This document shows positions 19,375-31,900 of a stretch of DNA of 64,000 nt, piece after piece. A program made the position numbers and the translations under genes. The notes beneath the pieces are model-generated. The model was given only the letters and a program-made list of their open reading frames with translations, had not been told where the DNA came from and searched no databases. Each line of letters begins with the position of its first letter. Position 1 is the first letter of the stretch. Source of the stretch: Alligator mississippiensis (taxonomy: Eukaryota; Chordata; Crocodylia; Alligatoridae); NCBI RefSeq assembly GCF_030867095.1, contig NC_081833.1, forward strand, positions 77,505,395 through 77,569,394, written 5' to 3'.

Positions 19375-22300
19375 TCAGGGCCGGTGATCTGCCCCAACAG
19401 CCTCCGTGACGCTGGCAAAGCCCTGCTTCCTGCAGCGAGATGAAAGCACCATGATCCCCAGGCCCAAGCTCAGAGCCAGCTGCCAGCCTCATGCCTGCCC
19501 TGACCCTGAACTCACCGCTGTTCACCCAGCACCCCAGCTGCGAGGACCAGACCCAGACGGGGCCAGGGCACCCGCAGCAGCACTGCTAGGGAGAGGCCTC
19601 CCAACCCCGTGCCTCTTGGGCATGGCCTGGGCAGCTCATCCCAGCCTCCAGCTGCCCCTGACCACAGACTGAGGCCAAGGCCAAGGCCAAGGCCCAGGCA
19701 GTTCTCCTGGGGGGCTGAGGCAGGCAACAGGGCCCTAGCCCCCATCACTGCAAGCATGGTCCTGTGGGGTGGCCCTGGGCGGCAAGGCCCTGCACTCACC
19801 TCAGCAGTGCAGCCAGCTCCCGCTTCACAGTGCCCACCACAGGGGGCCCACGGTAGGTGAGCGCCGTGTACAGCTGCACCAGCGATGCCCCGGCTCGGAT
19901 CTTGTCCAGCGCATCCTGCCCACTGCTCACACCACCCACACCGACGATGGGCACGCGGCCTGCAAGCAGGGAAGGGGGTCAGCGCCAGGCAGAGGCAGGA
20001 GTCAGCACCCAGGCCCTGCACCACCCAGTACCTTGGGTAAGGCAGTACATCTCGCGCACGGTCTCCGTGGAGAGGTCCCGCAAGGGCTGCCCACTCAGCC
20101 CCCCGGCCTCTGCTCGTGCTGCACCACGCAGGCTGCTGGGGCGGCTCACGGTGGTGTTGGTGACAATCAGCCCATCGACCCCCAGCTGGGAGAGAGACAG
20201 GGCATAAAGGGGTCTCCCCACAGCCCCTTGCCCATGGCTCGAGCCCCTGCCCTGTGTAGGGGCAGGCAGAGCTGCCTGGCTGGGGGCTACCAGATCCAGG
20301 CATGGTTAGCACCACGGGGCATGACCTCTGCCTCTGGCTGGGGGCCGTGTCTGGGACCTGACAGAACAAGGATTAAACCCAGACCAGCCCAACACGGCCG
20401 TTGGACCTGCCAAGGGGGCTCTGCAGCACCACTGTCTGTGGCCCAAGCTGGGCCCCAGATCCCCATGCTCCCCCTCGGTGCTGCCTCACTTCGCTCACGA
20501 CACTGGCGATGTCCCGCTTGTCCTGCGCACTGAGGTCGGGCGCAATCTTCACCAACACGGCCGGCTTCGGCACGCAGGGCAGTGCATCCCGCTCTTCCAG
20601 CACCTGCAGAAGCTGGGCCATGAGCACCAGGTAGTGCTGCCCTGGGCCAGGCCAAGCTCACCCCCATTTGGCACCCAGCCACTGCCCGGGGAGAATAGGG
20701 CATGTCTGAGCAGGGAGAAGACGGCTTGGCAGAGCCAGAGGTGCAAGCTGCCCACCAGCAGCACAGCACGGACAGCCCGGAGCAGGGTGCAGAGCGGTAC
20801 AAGACCAACTGCACTCTCCAAGCGCTGGACCCCATGTTCAGGCACATCCCAGTCCCTGCCCCACATCCATTTGGAGATGGTGGCACCCATTTTGCCCCCT
20901 TGGAAAAGGGCCTGACTTCACAAACCCATCACAGGTGGCCAGTGCACACGAGGCCCCAGGAGCTGGGCAGTCACTCACCTTGGCCAAGAGGCAGCGCAGC
21001 TCTGCTTTGCCCTGCAGGTCCCGCAGCCCCGGGGTGTTGGGGCTGGACACATTCACCACCAGGTAGTCAGCCAGCGGGCCCAGCACCCGCACCCCAGCCA
21101 CGTAGTCGGCCACGGCATCCACCGAGCTCTTGTTCTTGCCCAGGTTGATCCCGAGGGGCCGCCCCGCTGCAGCACACGGGCACTGGTCAGCCACCAGCCA
21201 CAGGGTCCCTACCCCAGGCCAGGAGACGCAGCCCCCCACCCCCAAGACAGGCGAGGTCCAATGCAGAGGCATGAACACTGCCAGCTGCTGGGGTCCAGAG
21301 CCAGCACCAGGCTCACAGAGCAAGGCCAGACCAGCACTGGGCCAATGGCAGGGAGCCCCCCCGGCCTCAGCCACTGCCGCGCGGCCCCGGAGCTGCCCAG
21401 ACCCGAGCAGCAGCCCCCAAGGCAGCTGCAGAGCAGCCTGCTGTGGCCACAGGGGAAGGACCCCCAAGCTACAGGTGCTGGCTCAGGGCTGCAGCCTTGC
21501 ATGTCTCCCAAGCAGCGCAACCCTGCTGCCCCTGTTACCCAGGCAAGCCCCCCAGCCCGCAGCACCCCGACCTGCGGTCAGCTGCAGCTGCGCATCCTGC
21601 CGGGCTCGAAGGCGGCGCTCCACGGCAGCGTGCCCGTGACTGTTGAACCCGTACCTGCGACAGGCGAGGAGGGGAGCCTCAGCTGGGGCAGGCCTGGGCC
21701 TCCAGCACCCGGCCTGCATGCGCTGCTCAGCACCGTGGAGATGGGCACAGGACAGCACCGCCAGAAGCCCCGGTGCCCACCCCACCAGGCCACGAAGCCC
21801 AACCACCCCGGCCCCGTGCCCACCTGTTAATGACGGCCTGGTCCTCGGGCAAGCGGAAGACGCGGGGCCGGGGGTTGCCGTCCTGGGGCTGGGGCGTGAC
21901 GCTGCCGACCTCCACGAAGCCGAAGCCCAGGCGATAGAGCCCGTCCACTGCCTCCCCGTGCTTGTCAAAGCCGGCGGCCAGCCCCACCGGGTTCTGGAAC
22001 CGCCGGCCCAGCACCTGCACCGCCTGGGGGAGCGCGGCCGTGAGCGCCGCGGGGGGCGGCCCCCACCCGCCCGCAGGCCCCGACGCACAGGCCCCCGTGC
22101 CACGGTGGGGAGTGGGAAGCGGGGAGGGACTCGCTCGGACACCCCCAAGTAGGGAGCAGCCCATGTACACACGTGACTGCACGCACACACACACACGTGC
22201 ACAGACACAAGTACGCAAACACATGTACGTGTGTACACGTGCACAGGCGGACGCGCAGACGCGCGGACACGTGCAGACGCGCGACGGCACCCACCAGGCA

Positions 22301-22593
22301 GTCGGGGTCTGGCGCGGGGTCGCGCGGGTGCAGCCCCAGGCGCAGCAGCCGCAGCGCCAGCCCGTGCGCCGCCTCCGGCCCCGCCGCCCGCTGCAGCACC
22401 GGCATCAGCCGCTCCGCGTAGAACCGCTCGTCGCCCGCGGCCGCCAGCGCCGCCGCGCCCAGCAGCGCCCCGCCGCCCAGCGCCGCCGCCGCCCACCGCA
22501 GCCGCTGCAAACACCGCACCGCAGCCTCAGCCTCAGCCTCGGGCCCGCAACCCCGGCCCGAGAACAGGGGCAGACACCCACCCGCAGCGCCAT
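19375..22593 (-). CDS. DHODH: Dihydroorotate dehydrogenase (quinone), mitochondrial
   Basis: This FMN enzyme of the inner mitochondrial membrane oxidises dihydroorotate to orotate and passes electrons to ubiquinone, the fourth step of pyrimidine synthesis. Exons: 22593-22582, 22504-22295, 22014-21824, 21654-21572, 21166-20979, 20603-20490, 20185-20032, 19959-19800, 19429-19375; 388 aa, human 395. Exon 1 encodes only MALR, followed by a mitochondrial presequence and one membrane helix rich in Ala, Gly and Leu. GDERFYAE begins the quinone-tunnel helices. Core landmarks: [38 protein letters not shown] (with the catalytic-base serine), [30 protein letters not shown] and [12 protein letters not shown]. 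It ends ADHRP. The promoter is a CpG island with two CCAAT boxes. Identity is certain. Confidence 0.97.
22161..22283. repeat. Alternating purine-pyrimidine (CA/CG) tract in DHODH intron 2
   Basis: A degenerate run of CA, GT, CG and ACGTG steps, for example CGCACACACACACACGTGCA near 22180 and ACATGTACGTGTGTACACGT near 22221. It lies in the short intron between DHODH exons 2 and 3. The alternating pattern is typical of Z-DNA-prone sequence. Confidence 0.7.
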
Positions 22594-22740
22594 CGCCGCG
22601 CCGCGCCGCGCCGCGCCCACGTGCCCGCCCCGCCCCGCACTTCCGCGAGGCCCAGCCCGCCGATTGGTGGCGGCTCGGTCCGAACAGCCAATCGCCGCGC
22701 GCTCTGTCGAGGGGCGGGGCCTTGCGCTGCGGGTGTCTCC
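22594..22740 (-). promoter_or_regulatory. DHODH: DHODH CpG-island promoter with CCAAT boxes
   Basis: GC-rich sequence directly upstream of the DHODH start codon. An ATTGG at 22663-22667 (CCAAT in gene sense) and a CCAAT at 22688-22692 form an inverted pair 20 bases apart, typical of NF-Y. GGGGCGGGGCC near 22712 is an Sp1-type box. Confidence 0.65.
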
Positions 22741-22744
22741 GCCC

Positions 22745-23705
22745 TGCTGCCTCAACGCGGGAGTCCCCTCCCGCGGGCCCCCGGCTCGTGCTGTAACCAC
22801 TGCACGCTGCAGCCCCCCCAGGGGGGCACAGCCCAGGCATCCGGCGGGGGTCTCCTGGCCACCCTTGCCCCTACCCGACTCGCCGCCCTGGCACGTGGCG
22901 CTCTCCGGAGCTGTGGGGGCGGGAGCCCACCCGGGCAGCCCAGGCCGGCACCGTACCCGGCAGCACCGGGCGGGCGGCCCCGCGTGCGCTGCCTGGTGTC
23001 TGCGTGGCTGGGCTCTGCTCGGTCCCGAACCGCGCCTGCCCCTCGGCCCGGCCGCAGCCCGGCGGTTGTGCACACCTGCCCAGCCCAGCCCAGCCGGCCG
23101 CTGGGGAGCCAGGCCGTGCACACGCCCAAGGGCCAGGCCAGCGCGCGGCCGGATCCCGTCCCTGGGGTGCCCTGGCCACGCGCCCCCGGCGGGGAGCAGG
23201 GGCAGGCTCAAGCGGGGGCTGTGTCCCGGGCCCAGCCCAGTGCAAGGCCCTGCCCCATGCTGGCCGGGCCCAACTCAGGGCTGGGCTGCACAAGCCAGGC
23301 GCTGGCAGGACCATCCCTGCACACCATGCCCGGCCACAGCGCTCAGGGCTGGCTGCAGCTCCAGGGAACCTGGGGGGAGGCAGGGTCAGGCCTGCCTGGC
23401 TCACCCTCTGGGGCCGGGGCAGGCACGGGACCCAGGGCCGGGGCTGCCTGATGCGCAGGGATGAGCTGCGGCTGCACGTCCCTGGTGGCAGGGGCGTGCG
23501 TGTGGCAGGGCCCTGCCCAGCAGGTGTGCGGTCCCGTGCCAGCCGCCAGCTTGCATTTGGTGCAGGGGGGGCAGCGAGAGCAACCAGGCCCCTCTGTAAA
23601 CACTGCCCATGCAGGCCTCCCCGGGCTGCAGCTGCCTCCAGTGCCGGTGGCTTTGTTCGCAGCAGATCAGATCATCCAGCACCTGCTGCCGTAGACAAAG
23701 GCCCT
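22745..23705. other. DHODH-PKD1L3 head-to-head intergenic region
   Basis: About 1 kb of GC-rich sequence between the divergent DHODH and PKD1L3 promoters. Long frames are open by composition, but I see no supported exon, RNA gene or repeat. Confidence 0.6.
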
Positions 23706-23712
23706 GCTGGGC

Positions 23713-23718
23713 ATAAAA
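23713..23718 (+). promoter_or_regulatory. PKD1L3: PKD1L3 TATA box
   Basis: GCATAAAAGG centred here is a near-perfect TATA box, 30 bases upstream of the PKD1L3 ATG at 23748. Transcription would begin only a few bases before the ATG, giving a very short 5' UTR. Confidence 0.65.
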
Positions 23719-23747
23719 GGAGGGCCGGCAGGAGCAGGCCACGGGAA

Positions 23748-26700
23748 ATGGGGCTGTGCACGGGGATGCAGATGCAGCTCCGGCTCCAGCTCAGCCTCTG
23801 GCTGGGGGCGAGCGTTGCCTGCGCCGGCACCACCCTGAGCCGCCCCCAGCCACGGCAGTGCCTGGGTAACAACTGCTATGAGTTTGTCAGGCTGCAGCTC
23901 AGCTTCTGGGAAGCACAGGGCTGGTGCCAGGCTGGCGGCGGGCGCCTCGCACACCCCTCGCACCTGGCTGCGTGGCCCCCTGTGCACAGCCGCCATGGGA
24001 AGGGGGAGAGGTGGTGGATCAGCCTGACGGAGCCAGGCAAGGGGCTCCGGGGCAGGAGCCAGAGCTCTGGGCCTGCTTCATGCCTCCGCCTGCCACCTCG
24101 CTCCGGCCCTGGCCCGGGCCACAGCAGCACAACACGCGGCATCTCCTCCACTGAGCTCCGGGCCAGAGGGGCAGCCATGGCCATGCTGCCCCCACTCCCA
24201 CCCACCAGCTGCAGCTACCTCATCTGGGCCTCAGGCACCGTCCGCGCTGGGAGGGGCACGTGTGCGCAGGAGCTGCGTTTCATCTGCCACTTCGGTGAGT
24301 GCCGGTCTAGGCTGCGGCTGCCCCTGCGCAGGGCTGTGGCTGCAGGACCACAATGCTCAGGGCCACTAGGGAGCAGGGCTCCATGGCGCACAGGCTGCTC
24401 CAGGCCCTGGGCACATGGGGCATAGCGCCCCATGCAACAGGGAAGGGGGCTCAGGTTCCTGCCCCTGCTGCATGGGGCCAAGCCCTGCTTTTCATCTGGG
24501 CCAGACAGAGGAGCTGACACCACCACCCCAGCCCGGGGCTGTAGGACTCAGCACTTACGAGCTCTTCCCTGCGGAGCTCTGGCAGAGCTGGGTGCAGCAT
24601 CGGGGCCCTGTGGGACACGCTGATCCCCGCATTGTGCTCTCCCCAGACAGGGGCCTGAGTGATGTGCGCCAAGCCAGGATGAACCACAGCAGAGCCCCCT
24701 CAGGTAAGGACCCACCTGCTCGGGCTGCAGGAGCCCAGCCTGGGCCAGTGGGTGTCCTGCTTCATGCCAGCTGGCCTGGCCTGGCTGTGGCTGATCGTGG
24801 CTGCGGTGCTAAGACAGCAGCCCTGGGGCAGCCAGGCTATTGCAGTGCCAGCGCAGGGGCTGGGCTGAGCTTGCTGCCTTCCCGGGTTGAGTCTGGCCCC
24901 CAGCCTCCCAGAGGGATGGGGCAGCAGCCACCTGGAGGGCGGGGAGTGAGTGGGAGCAGAGTGTCGGCTCCTGCTGCCCAGCTGCTTCCCCCCACAGGGC
25001 ACCGCCCATGGCGCAGGGACACGGATGCAGTTAGGGCAGATGATGACAAGCCTGATGAGGGTGACCGCCGTGATGATAACAAGGACGATGGCCGTGACAA
25101 GGAGGGTGACAATGACGTGCCCCAGTGGCCCACCCTCCACCACCCCACACCTCCCACCTCCCCCCTCACCCCCCCACCCATGACACACTTCACCACGCAG
25201 CCCACCCCCAAAGTGCCCACCTCCTTGTGGCCAGGGCAGGCCGTGCCATCAGCCACGCCAGGGTTGTCTGCCCCCCCACCCAGCTCCGTCCTGGGCCCGT
25301 TCACGCTCAGTCCTCGGGCTCTGCTCCAGAACCTCTCTGCAGAGCTGGCAGTGCAGGTAGGGGCCAGCGGCCTGCGTGCTCTCCCTGGCCAGGGTCTCCA
25401 GAGTTGGGGTGGCGGGGCCCTCTCCAGCCCTGCTGCCCCCAGCCCCAAGCACCGACTGACCAGCCACGTACTTGGGCTCTGCAGGCCGTGGAGGATGCGG
25501 TGATGGGCTTTGGCCAGGCCATCCGTGGCATCCACCGCTTCCCAGAGCTGCAGCAAGCCTGCCACATCCTCCAGTGCCTGACAGAGGCACCACCGCTGCT
25601 GTCCCCAGCGGCACAGGTACAGCTGGGGCTGGGGCGGGGTGCCTGCTCCAGGTCCCTGGCTGCCCGAGCTCCCCACCCACCCAGCTCCACGTCCCCAGAG
25701 AGAGGCCAGCGCGTCACTCCTGTACCTGAGCTCACAGCTGCTGCAGACCCCTGACCCCAGCAACAGCAGCCACCCAGGCGCCAGCACTGCCACCGCCGCC
25801 ACGGCACTCTTCCAGGCTTTCAGCAACATCCTGATGGCACTGGACTCCACCACAGGCCCTCCTGGCTCAGCCTTGGAGCAGGTAGGCCCCAGGGGCTGGG
25901 ATAGGGGGCATCAGACTGGGAGAACACCCTCCTGCCCAGCCTCTGGCAATGCCTGGCCCCACTGCCCCTGCTGGGGCTCTCCCTCATGCCTCCTGACCAT
26001 GGGAAGACCGGCCTGATGCTGCCTGTGGGAGCACCAGTGACCACTTTTCTTGGTGCCACGTGCTGCAGGCCCTGGAGGACACCCTGGCTGCACTGCCCCT
26101 TGTGCAGACGATGCTGTGGTACAACCACAACACAGGGACCCCTGTGACTGTGAGCACGCCTACTGTGGCAACACAGCTAAGCAGGTACCGGCGGTGCTGG
26201 CGTGGGGCATGGACCTCTGGTAAGGGGTGAGGTCCAGTGCCATGCATGGACCCAGTCCCTCCCCTCCAGCTGTGGCATCACTTGCCTGCCTCTAAGTTCA
26301 CACCGCCTGGCCCAGCCACGCCTGCTGGACGTGACCTTCCCAACTGCCTCAGTGCTGGCCACGTTCCTGCCTGCGCACCCTGACGTGCAGCTCCAGGTGG
26401 GCTGACGCACGGTGCCCCAGGGCTATTGCTCTCCCCAGACCTAGCCCCAGTGCTGGGGCATGCATGGAGCTCAGTGTGCGCTGCAAGCCCCAGAGCTCTG
26501 AGCCAAGGTGGCTGGGCCCAGAGCCCAGCCCAAGCCCAGCTGCAGGCTCAGTGCTGCCAGCTGCCCCTGGAGCAGGCAGCTCAGGGAGTCTCTGCCTGCA
26601 GCTCACGGTCCTGGCTCTCAACCCCTTCAAACACCTGGACAGGACAGAGATCAGCAGCGTGGGCGGTGTCTCCCTTACCTCGGCCCATGGTGCCCTGGAC

Positions 26701-28902
26701 GTGCACGGCCTGCGCGAGGAGATTGAGGTGTGGCCCAGTGGGCACAGCCTGGAGGGGTCCATCCCCATCTCTGAGCCCCCAGTGCCAGCCGGGGAGCAGG
26801 CCATGGGGGAGCAGGCTGCCAGCCTTCCCCAGCCCTGGCCTCCACTTGCCCCTGCAGGTCGGGCTGTGGCGGGATGAGGCCGTGGCGCCAGTCCCCACAT
26901 GCCTCAACCTCAGTGCCCAGCACTTCCACATGGAGCTGAACCTCACGTCGGCAAAGGACGCCCTGCTCGTGCATGTGCAGCCCGATGCCCCCCTGCCTGT
27001 TGACCTCTACCTGGGCTTTGGCCACCCGCCCAACCGCACCCACTTCCTGTTCAGCACCACGCTGCCCCGGGGCCGCAGCCCACCCCACGGTAGGCCCTGT
27101 CCTGCCCTGGCTCTGCGGCTTGGCCTGGGCCTCGGGCAGCCTCGTGAGATGGCCCCTCTCCCTGTGCCCAGGAGACACCTACACCTGGGCGCTGCCCCCA
27201 GAGAGGCTGTGGCCTGGCCCCGGGCGCTACCACCTCATGGCTGTCGTGGCATGGAGCCCAGAGCAGGGGCCCGTGGGTGTCTCGGTCACCACCGCCACCA
27301 CACGCTGCTACTTTTGGGACCAGAGCCAGCGGGCCTGGGCCACAGGTGGCTGCCAGGTGAGTGGAGCTGGAGCTGGAGCTGGTGCTGCTGCCAGCCAGGC
27401 CATGGGGCACAGCAGGAGGCACTGACAGCCCATCTTGCAGGTGGGGCCCAGCAGCAACATGAGCAGCACCCGCTGCCTGTGCAACCACCTCAGCTTCTTT
27501 GGCAGCTCCTTCCTGGTTGTGCCCCGCACCGTGCGCCTGCAGGACGCCGGGCAGCTGCTCGCCCGCATGCCCAGCAATCCCGTGGGGGCGGCACTGCTGG
27601 GCAGCCTGCTGCTGGCCTTCGGCCTGGCTGGCCTCTGGGCCTGGAGGAGCGACCGCGCGGATGCCCGACAGGTGGGCAGGCCGGGCCGGGCCGCGAGACG
27701 GGAGCTGCCGTCGGGCCCCGCGGCCGTGCGGGGCTGCGGGCACCATGCGGGGCCTCACGCTGCTCCCGCGGCCGCAGGCGGAGTTCGTCCTTGTCCCCGA
27801 CAGCGACCCCGGCGCCACGGCGCGCTACGCGGTGCAGGTGCACACGGGGCTCCGCCGCGGCGCCGGCGCCACCGCGCAGGTAGGTAGGAGCCCGCCCGCC
27901 CCGCGCCCCCGCCCCCGCCCCCGCCCGCAGCGCGGCTCCGGCTGACGGGCGCGGGGCGCAGGTGGCGCTGACGCTGTACGGGGCCGAGGCCCGCAGCGGC
28001 CCGCACCTCCTGCGCGGGCCCGGGCAGCGCGTGCTGCAGCGCGGCGGCGCCGACGTCTTCGTGCTGGGAGCGCGGCGGCGCCTGGGCGAGCTGCACAGCC
28101 TGCGGCTTTGGCTGCGGGGCGCCGGGGCCTGGTGAGCGCCGCGGTAGGGGAGAGGGGTGCGGGCGGGCCGGGCCGGGCCGGGCCGGGCTGGGCCCCACGA
28201 GCCCCGCTTGCCCGCTTGGCTCCCGCAGGTACGTGAGCCGCGTGGCCGTGGGCGAGGCGGGCGCGGGGCGCGCGTGGCTCTTCCCGGGCGGCGCGTGGCT
28301 GTGCGCGGGGCGGCCCGACCGTGTCCTCGCCGCCGCCGCCCCCGGCGCCCGCACAGCTCGCCGCCGCCTGCTGCGGGCCGGGCTGGGCGCGGCGCTGGCC
28401 CGCGAGCACCCGTGGCTGTGGGCGCTGGCGCGGCCGCCGCCCGGGCCCTGGCGCTTCCCGCGCGGCCGGCGCCTGCTGGGCCTGTGCGCGCTGCTCCTGG
28501 GCGGCCTGGTGCTCAACCTGCTCTTCTGGCGCGGCCCCGCACCCGCACCCGCCCGCGCCCCGCTCCGCGCCGCGCCCGAGCTGGCGGCCGCCGCCCTCAC
28601 GGCGCTGGCGCTGCTGCCGCTCGGGCTCGTCGTGTCCGTCCTGGCCCGGCCGCCGCCGCCGCCGCCGCCGTCCCGCGCCCGTCCCGGGCCGCCCCCCGCC
28701 CCGCGCCTGCCCCGCGCCCGCCGCCGCCGCCGCCGCCCCGCCGCCCGCCTGGCCCAGGTGAGTGCGGGGCCCGCGCGGGGCGGGGAGCGGGACCGGGACC
28801 GGGACCGGGCACCTCGCCCACCTCGGCCCGCGCCCGCCGCCCGCCCGCAGGACCTGGGCGACGCCCTAGCGCTGCTGGCCGCGGACCCGCCCGAGCCCGG
28901 CA

Positions 28903-28934
<32 letters not shown>

Positions 28935-31900
28935 CGGCGCCTCCCCGAGCTGCTGCGCGCCCTGTGCCGCCGTCTGCGCGCCCGCCGGCCCCGGAGCCCT
29001 GACGGTACCGCCCGGGGGCAGGGGCAGGGGCAGGGGCTGGAGGTGCCCGGGACGGGGACGGGGACGGGGGCGGGCGCTGACGGCGCGGGTCCCTGCAGCT
29101 CGCGAGGGGCAGCTGCGGCGCTACCTGAGCCGGGCGCTGGGGCCGCTGCCGGCGGCGCTGGAGGCGCTGGGACCGCGGCCGGAGCTCGCCGACGCCGCCC
29201 GGGACCTGCGGGGGCTCGTGGGGCAGCTGGAGCTGGAGCAGCGCGGGCCCGACGGGGCGGGCAGGTACCGACCGACCCCCGCCTCCTCCCAAGCCCCGGC
29301 CGCCCCGGCCGCCCCGTGACCGGCCGCTCCGTTGCAGCGAGGAGACCAGCGTGGCGCTGCAGGCCGGGGCCGGCGCCGGGGCCGGGGCCGGGCTGCTCGG
29401 GGCGGCGGGCTGGGCCGTGCTGGGTGCCGGCAGCCTGGTCGCCGCCGCCTACACGCTGCTGCTGAGCCTGACGCTGGACCGCGCCGGGGCCGCGAGCTGG
29501 CTGCGCTCCGCGGGGCTGTCGCTGCTGCAGAGCGCCCTGGTGCAGCCGGTCAAGGTACCGCCCGGCCCGGTCCGGCCCCCTTCCACCCCCCGCCCCGAGC
29601 AGCCCGGCCCGGTTCGACCCCCCGGACCCGTCCCGCAGATCGCGGCGCTCCGGTTGCTGCACTCCGAGCTGCGGCCGCGCTGGCTGTGGCACGAGGCGGC
29701 GGGGGACCCGCAGCTGCGGCGGGCGCTGGCGTTGCTCGGTGAGTCCCGCGGGACGGGGGTGCGGGGCCGGGGGCACAGGGGTCCCGGCCCGCGCTGACAC
29801 CCCTCCCCGCAGAGGCCTCGCCCCGCCTGGAGCTTCCCGCCATCCGCGACCGCAGCGACCCCGTGTACCGTCCCCCGCCGCCGCCCGCCCGCCCCCCGCA
29901 CCGGGACAGCGCCCGGCGCCGCTACCCGCAGCTCCGCGAGATCCTGGGTAGGGGCCGGGGCCCCGGGCCGGGAGCGGCCGCGGGACGAGCCGGAGCCTCG
30001 GGCTGACCCCCGGTCCCCGCAGGGCAGGCGCTGTGGCTGGCCGCGCTGTGCGCGCTGTGCGGGGCGGAGCGGAGCCCGGCCCAGCCGCTCCTCGCCCGCG
30101 CCCTCAGCCTGGGGCTCCGCGGCCTCGGCCCCGTGCGGGAGCCGCCCGCCTTCTGGGCCTGGGCCGAGCGCGCGCTGCTGCCCGCCCCGGACGGGGCCCG
30201 CCCCGGTGAGCTCCGCGCGGGCGGCGGGGCGGGGCGGGGCGGGTCCCGGGGGCGCGGGTCCGGACAGGTCCCAGGTCAGCGCTGGGGGCTGTGCGGGGCC
30301 CGGCCCGCGTGTGCCCCGAGCTGCCCACCCCCCCCCCCCGCTCCCCTCGCCCCGCAGGCCTGGTGGCGGACGGGCCCTCGCTGCTGCTGGGTGCGGTGCA
30401 GCTGCGGCAGGTGCGGGCGCGCCCGGGACCGCGGGCCTCTTGCCAGCTCCCGGACACGGCGGCCTACGGTCCCGGCTGGAGCGCCCCGGACCCGGACCCG
30501 CGCCCGCACCCGTGGGCGCACCGGGATGCGGGCGGCGGCTACGTGGCCGAGCTGGGCGCCAACTCCAGCCACGCGCGCAGGTAGGCGGGGAGGGGCCGGG
30601 CCGGGCCGGGCCTGGGGGCTCGTGGGGGACCCGGCGCCCGCTCACAGCGCTTCCCCCCAGGCTGCTGCGGGCGCTGCGGGACGGCGCGTGGCTGGACGGC
30701 CGCACGTGCGCGCTGCGCCTCGACTTCACAGCCTACAACGCGGCCACGGGGCTCCTGGGCCTGGCCGCGCTCGAGCTCCGCGCCGACGGCCTGGGTGAGC
30801 CCCGCACCCCCCCCCCCACACGCACCGGCCCGCCTTGCACCCCCCGCCCCGCACTGAGGCCGCCCCCCCGCAGGAGCCCTGGTGCCGCGGGCCGAGCTGC
30901 TCACGCTGCGGCTGCACGGCGGCGGCCCCGGCTTGGCCTGGCTCGCGCTCGGCCTCGGGCTGCTGCTGCTCCGCGCCGCGCGGCAGGTGAGGCGGGGACG
31001 GGCGGGCGCTGCGCACGGTGGGGGCGAGGGGTGCGGGGGGTGCGGGCCGCGGTGACGGGCGCTGCGCGGGCGGGGGGTGCGGGCCGCGGTGACGGGAGCT
31101 GCGCGGGATGCGGGGAGCAGTGCGGGCTGCAGTGACGGGCGCTGCGCGGGCGGGGGGTGTGGGCCGCGGTGACGGGCGCTGCGCGGGCGGGGGGTGCGGG
31201 GGGGTGCGGGCCGCGGTGACGGGCGCTGCGCGGGCGCGGGATGCGGGGAGCGGTGCGGGCTGCGGTGACGGGCGCTGCGCAGGGCCGGCGGCTGTGGCGG
31301 CAGCGGAGCGGCTACTTCCGCGGCGGCGGGAACGCGCTGGAGCTGGGAGCGGTGCTGCTGGCTCTAGCGGCCGTGGCGCTGCACGTGCAGCGCGGGGCGG
31401 TGCGGGATCGCCTCGTGGCCGAGCAGCGCCGGGACCGCGGCAGGTGAGCGGGGCGGGAGGGGGGACGGGACACGACACGGCCCCGTGGCCCGACCGAGGG
31501 CCGCGGGGGCTACGGGCTCCACTCCCCTCCCGCAGGTTCGTGAGCTTCTCCCCCGCGGCCGAGCTGGACGCGGCGCTCACGCACGTGCTGGCTGCGTTGC
31601 TGGCGCTCGGCGCGGCGCGGCTGTGCGGGCTGCTGCGCCCCGTGCCCCGCGCCCTGCGCCGCGCCTGGCGGGACGGGGCCGCCTCCGCGCTCGCGCTGCT
31701 CGTGCTGCCGCTCGGCTCAGCGCTCGCGGTGAGGCCCCGCACCTCGCCCCGCACCCCGCCCTTCCCGGCCAACGCGGGGCAAGGACTGACGCCCGCCTCC
31801 CCCAGGGCACCGTGATGCTGAGCTGGCGCCCAGCCGCCTCCCGCGCCGCGCCCCGCGCCTCCGCCTCCCTGCTGCGGCTCCTGGCCGGCTCCGGGGACCA

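Noticed and set aside
21962-23464. 500-codon + strand frame spanning DHODH exons 1-3 and the upstream island
   Set aside because: Antisense to well-supported DHODH exons and open only because of GC content.
27755-29800. 681-codon minus-strand open frame opposite PKD1L3
   Set aside because: It is the mirror of GC-rich PKD1L3 exons and introns, reads through spliced-out introns, and has no family resemblance.
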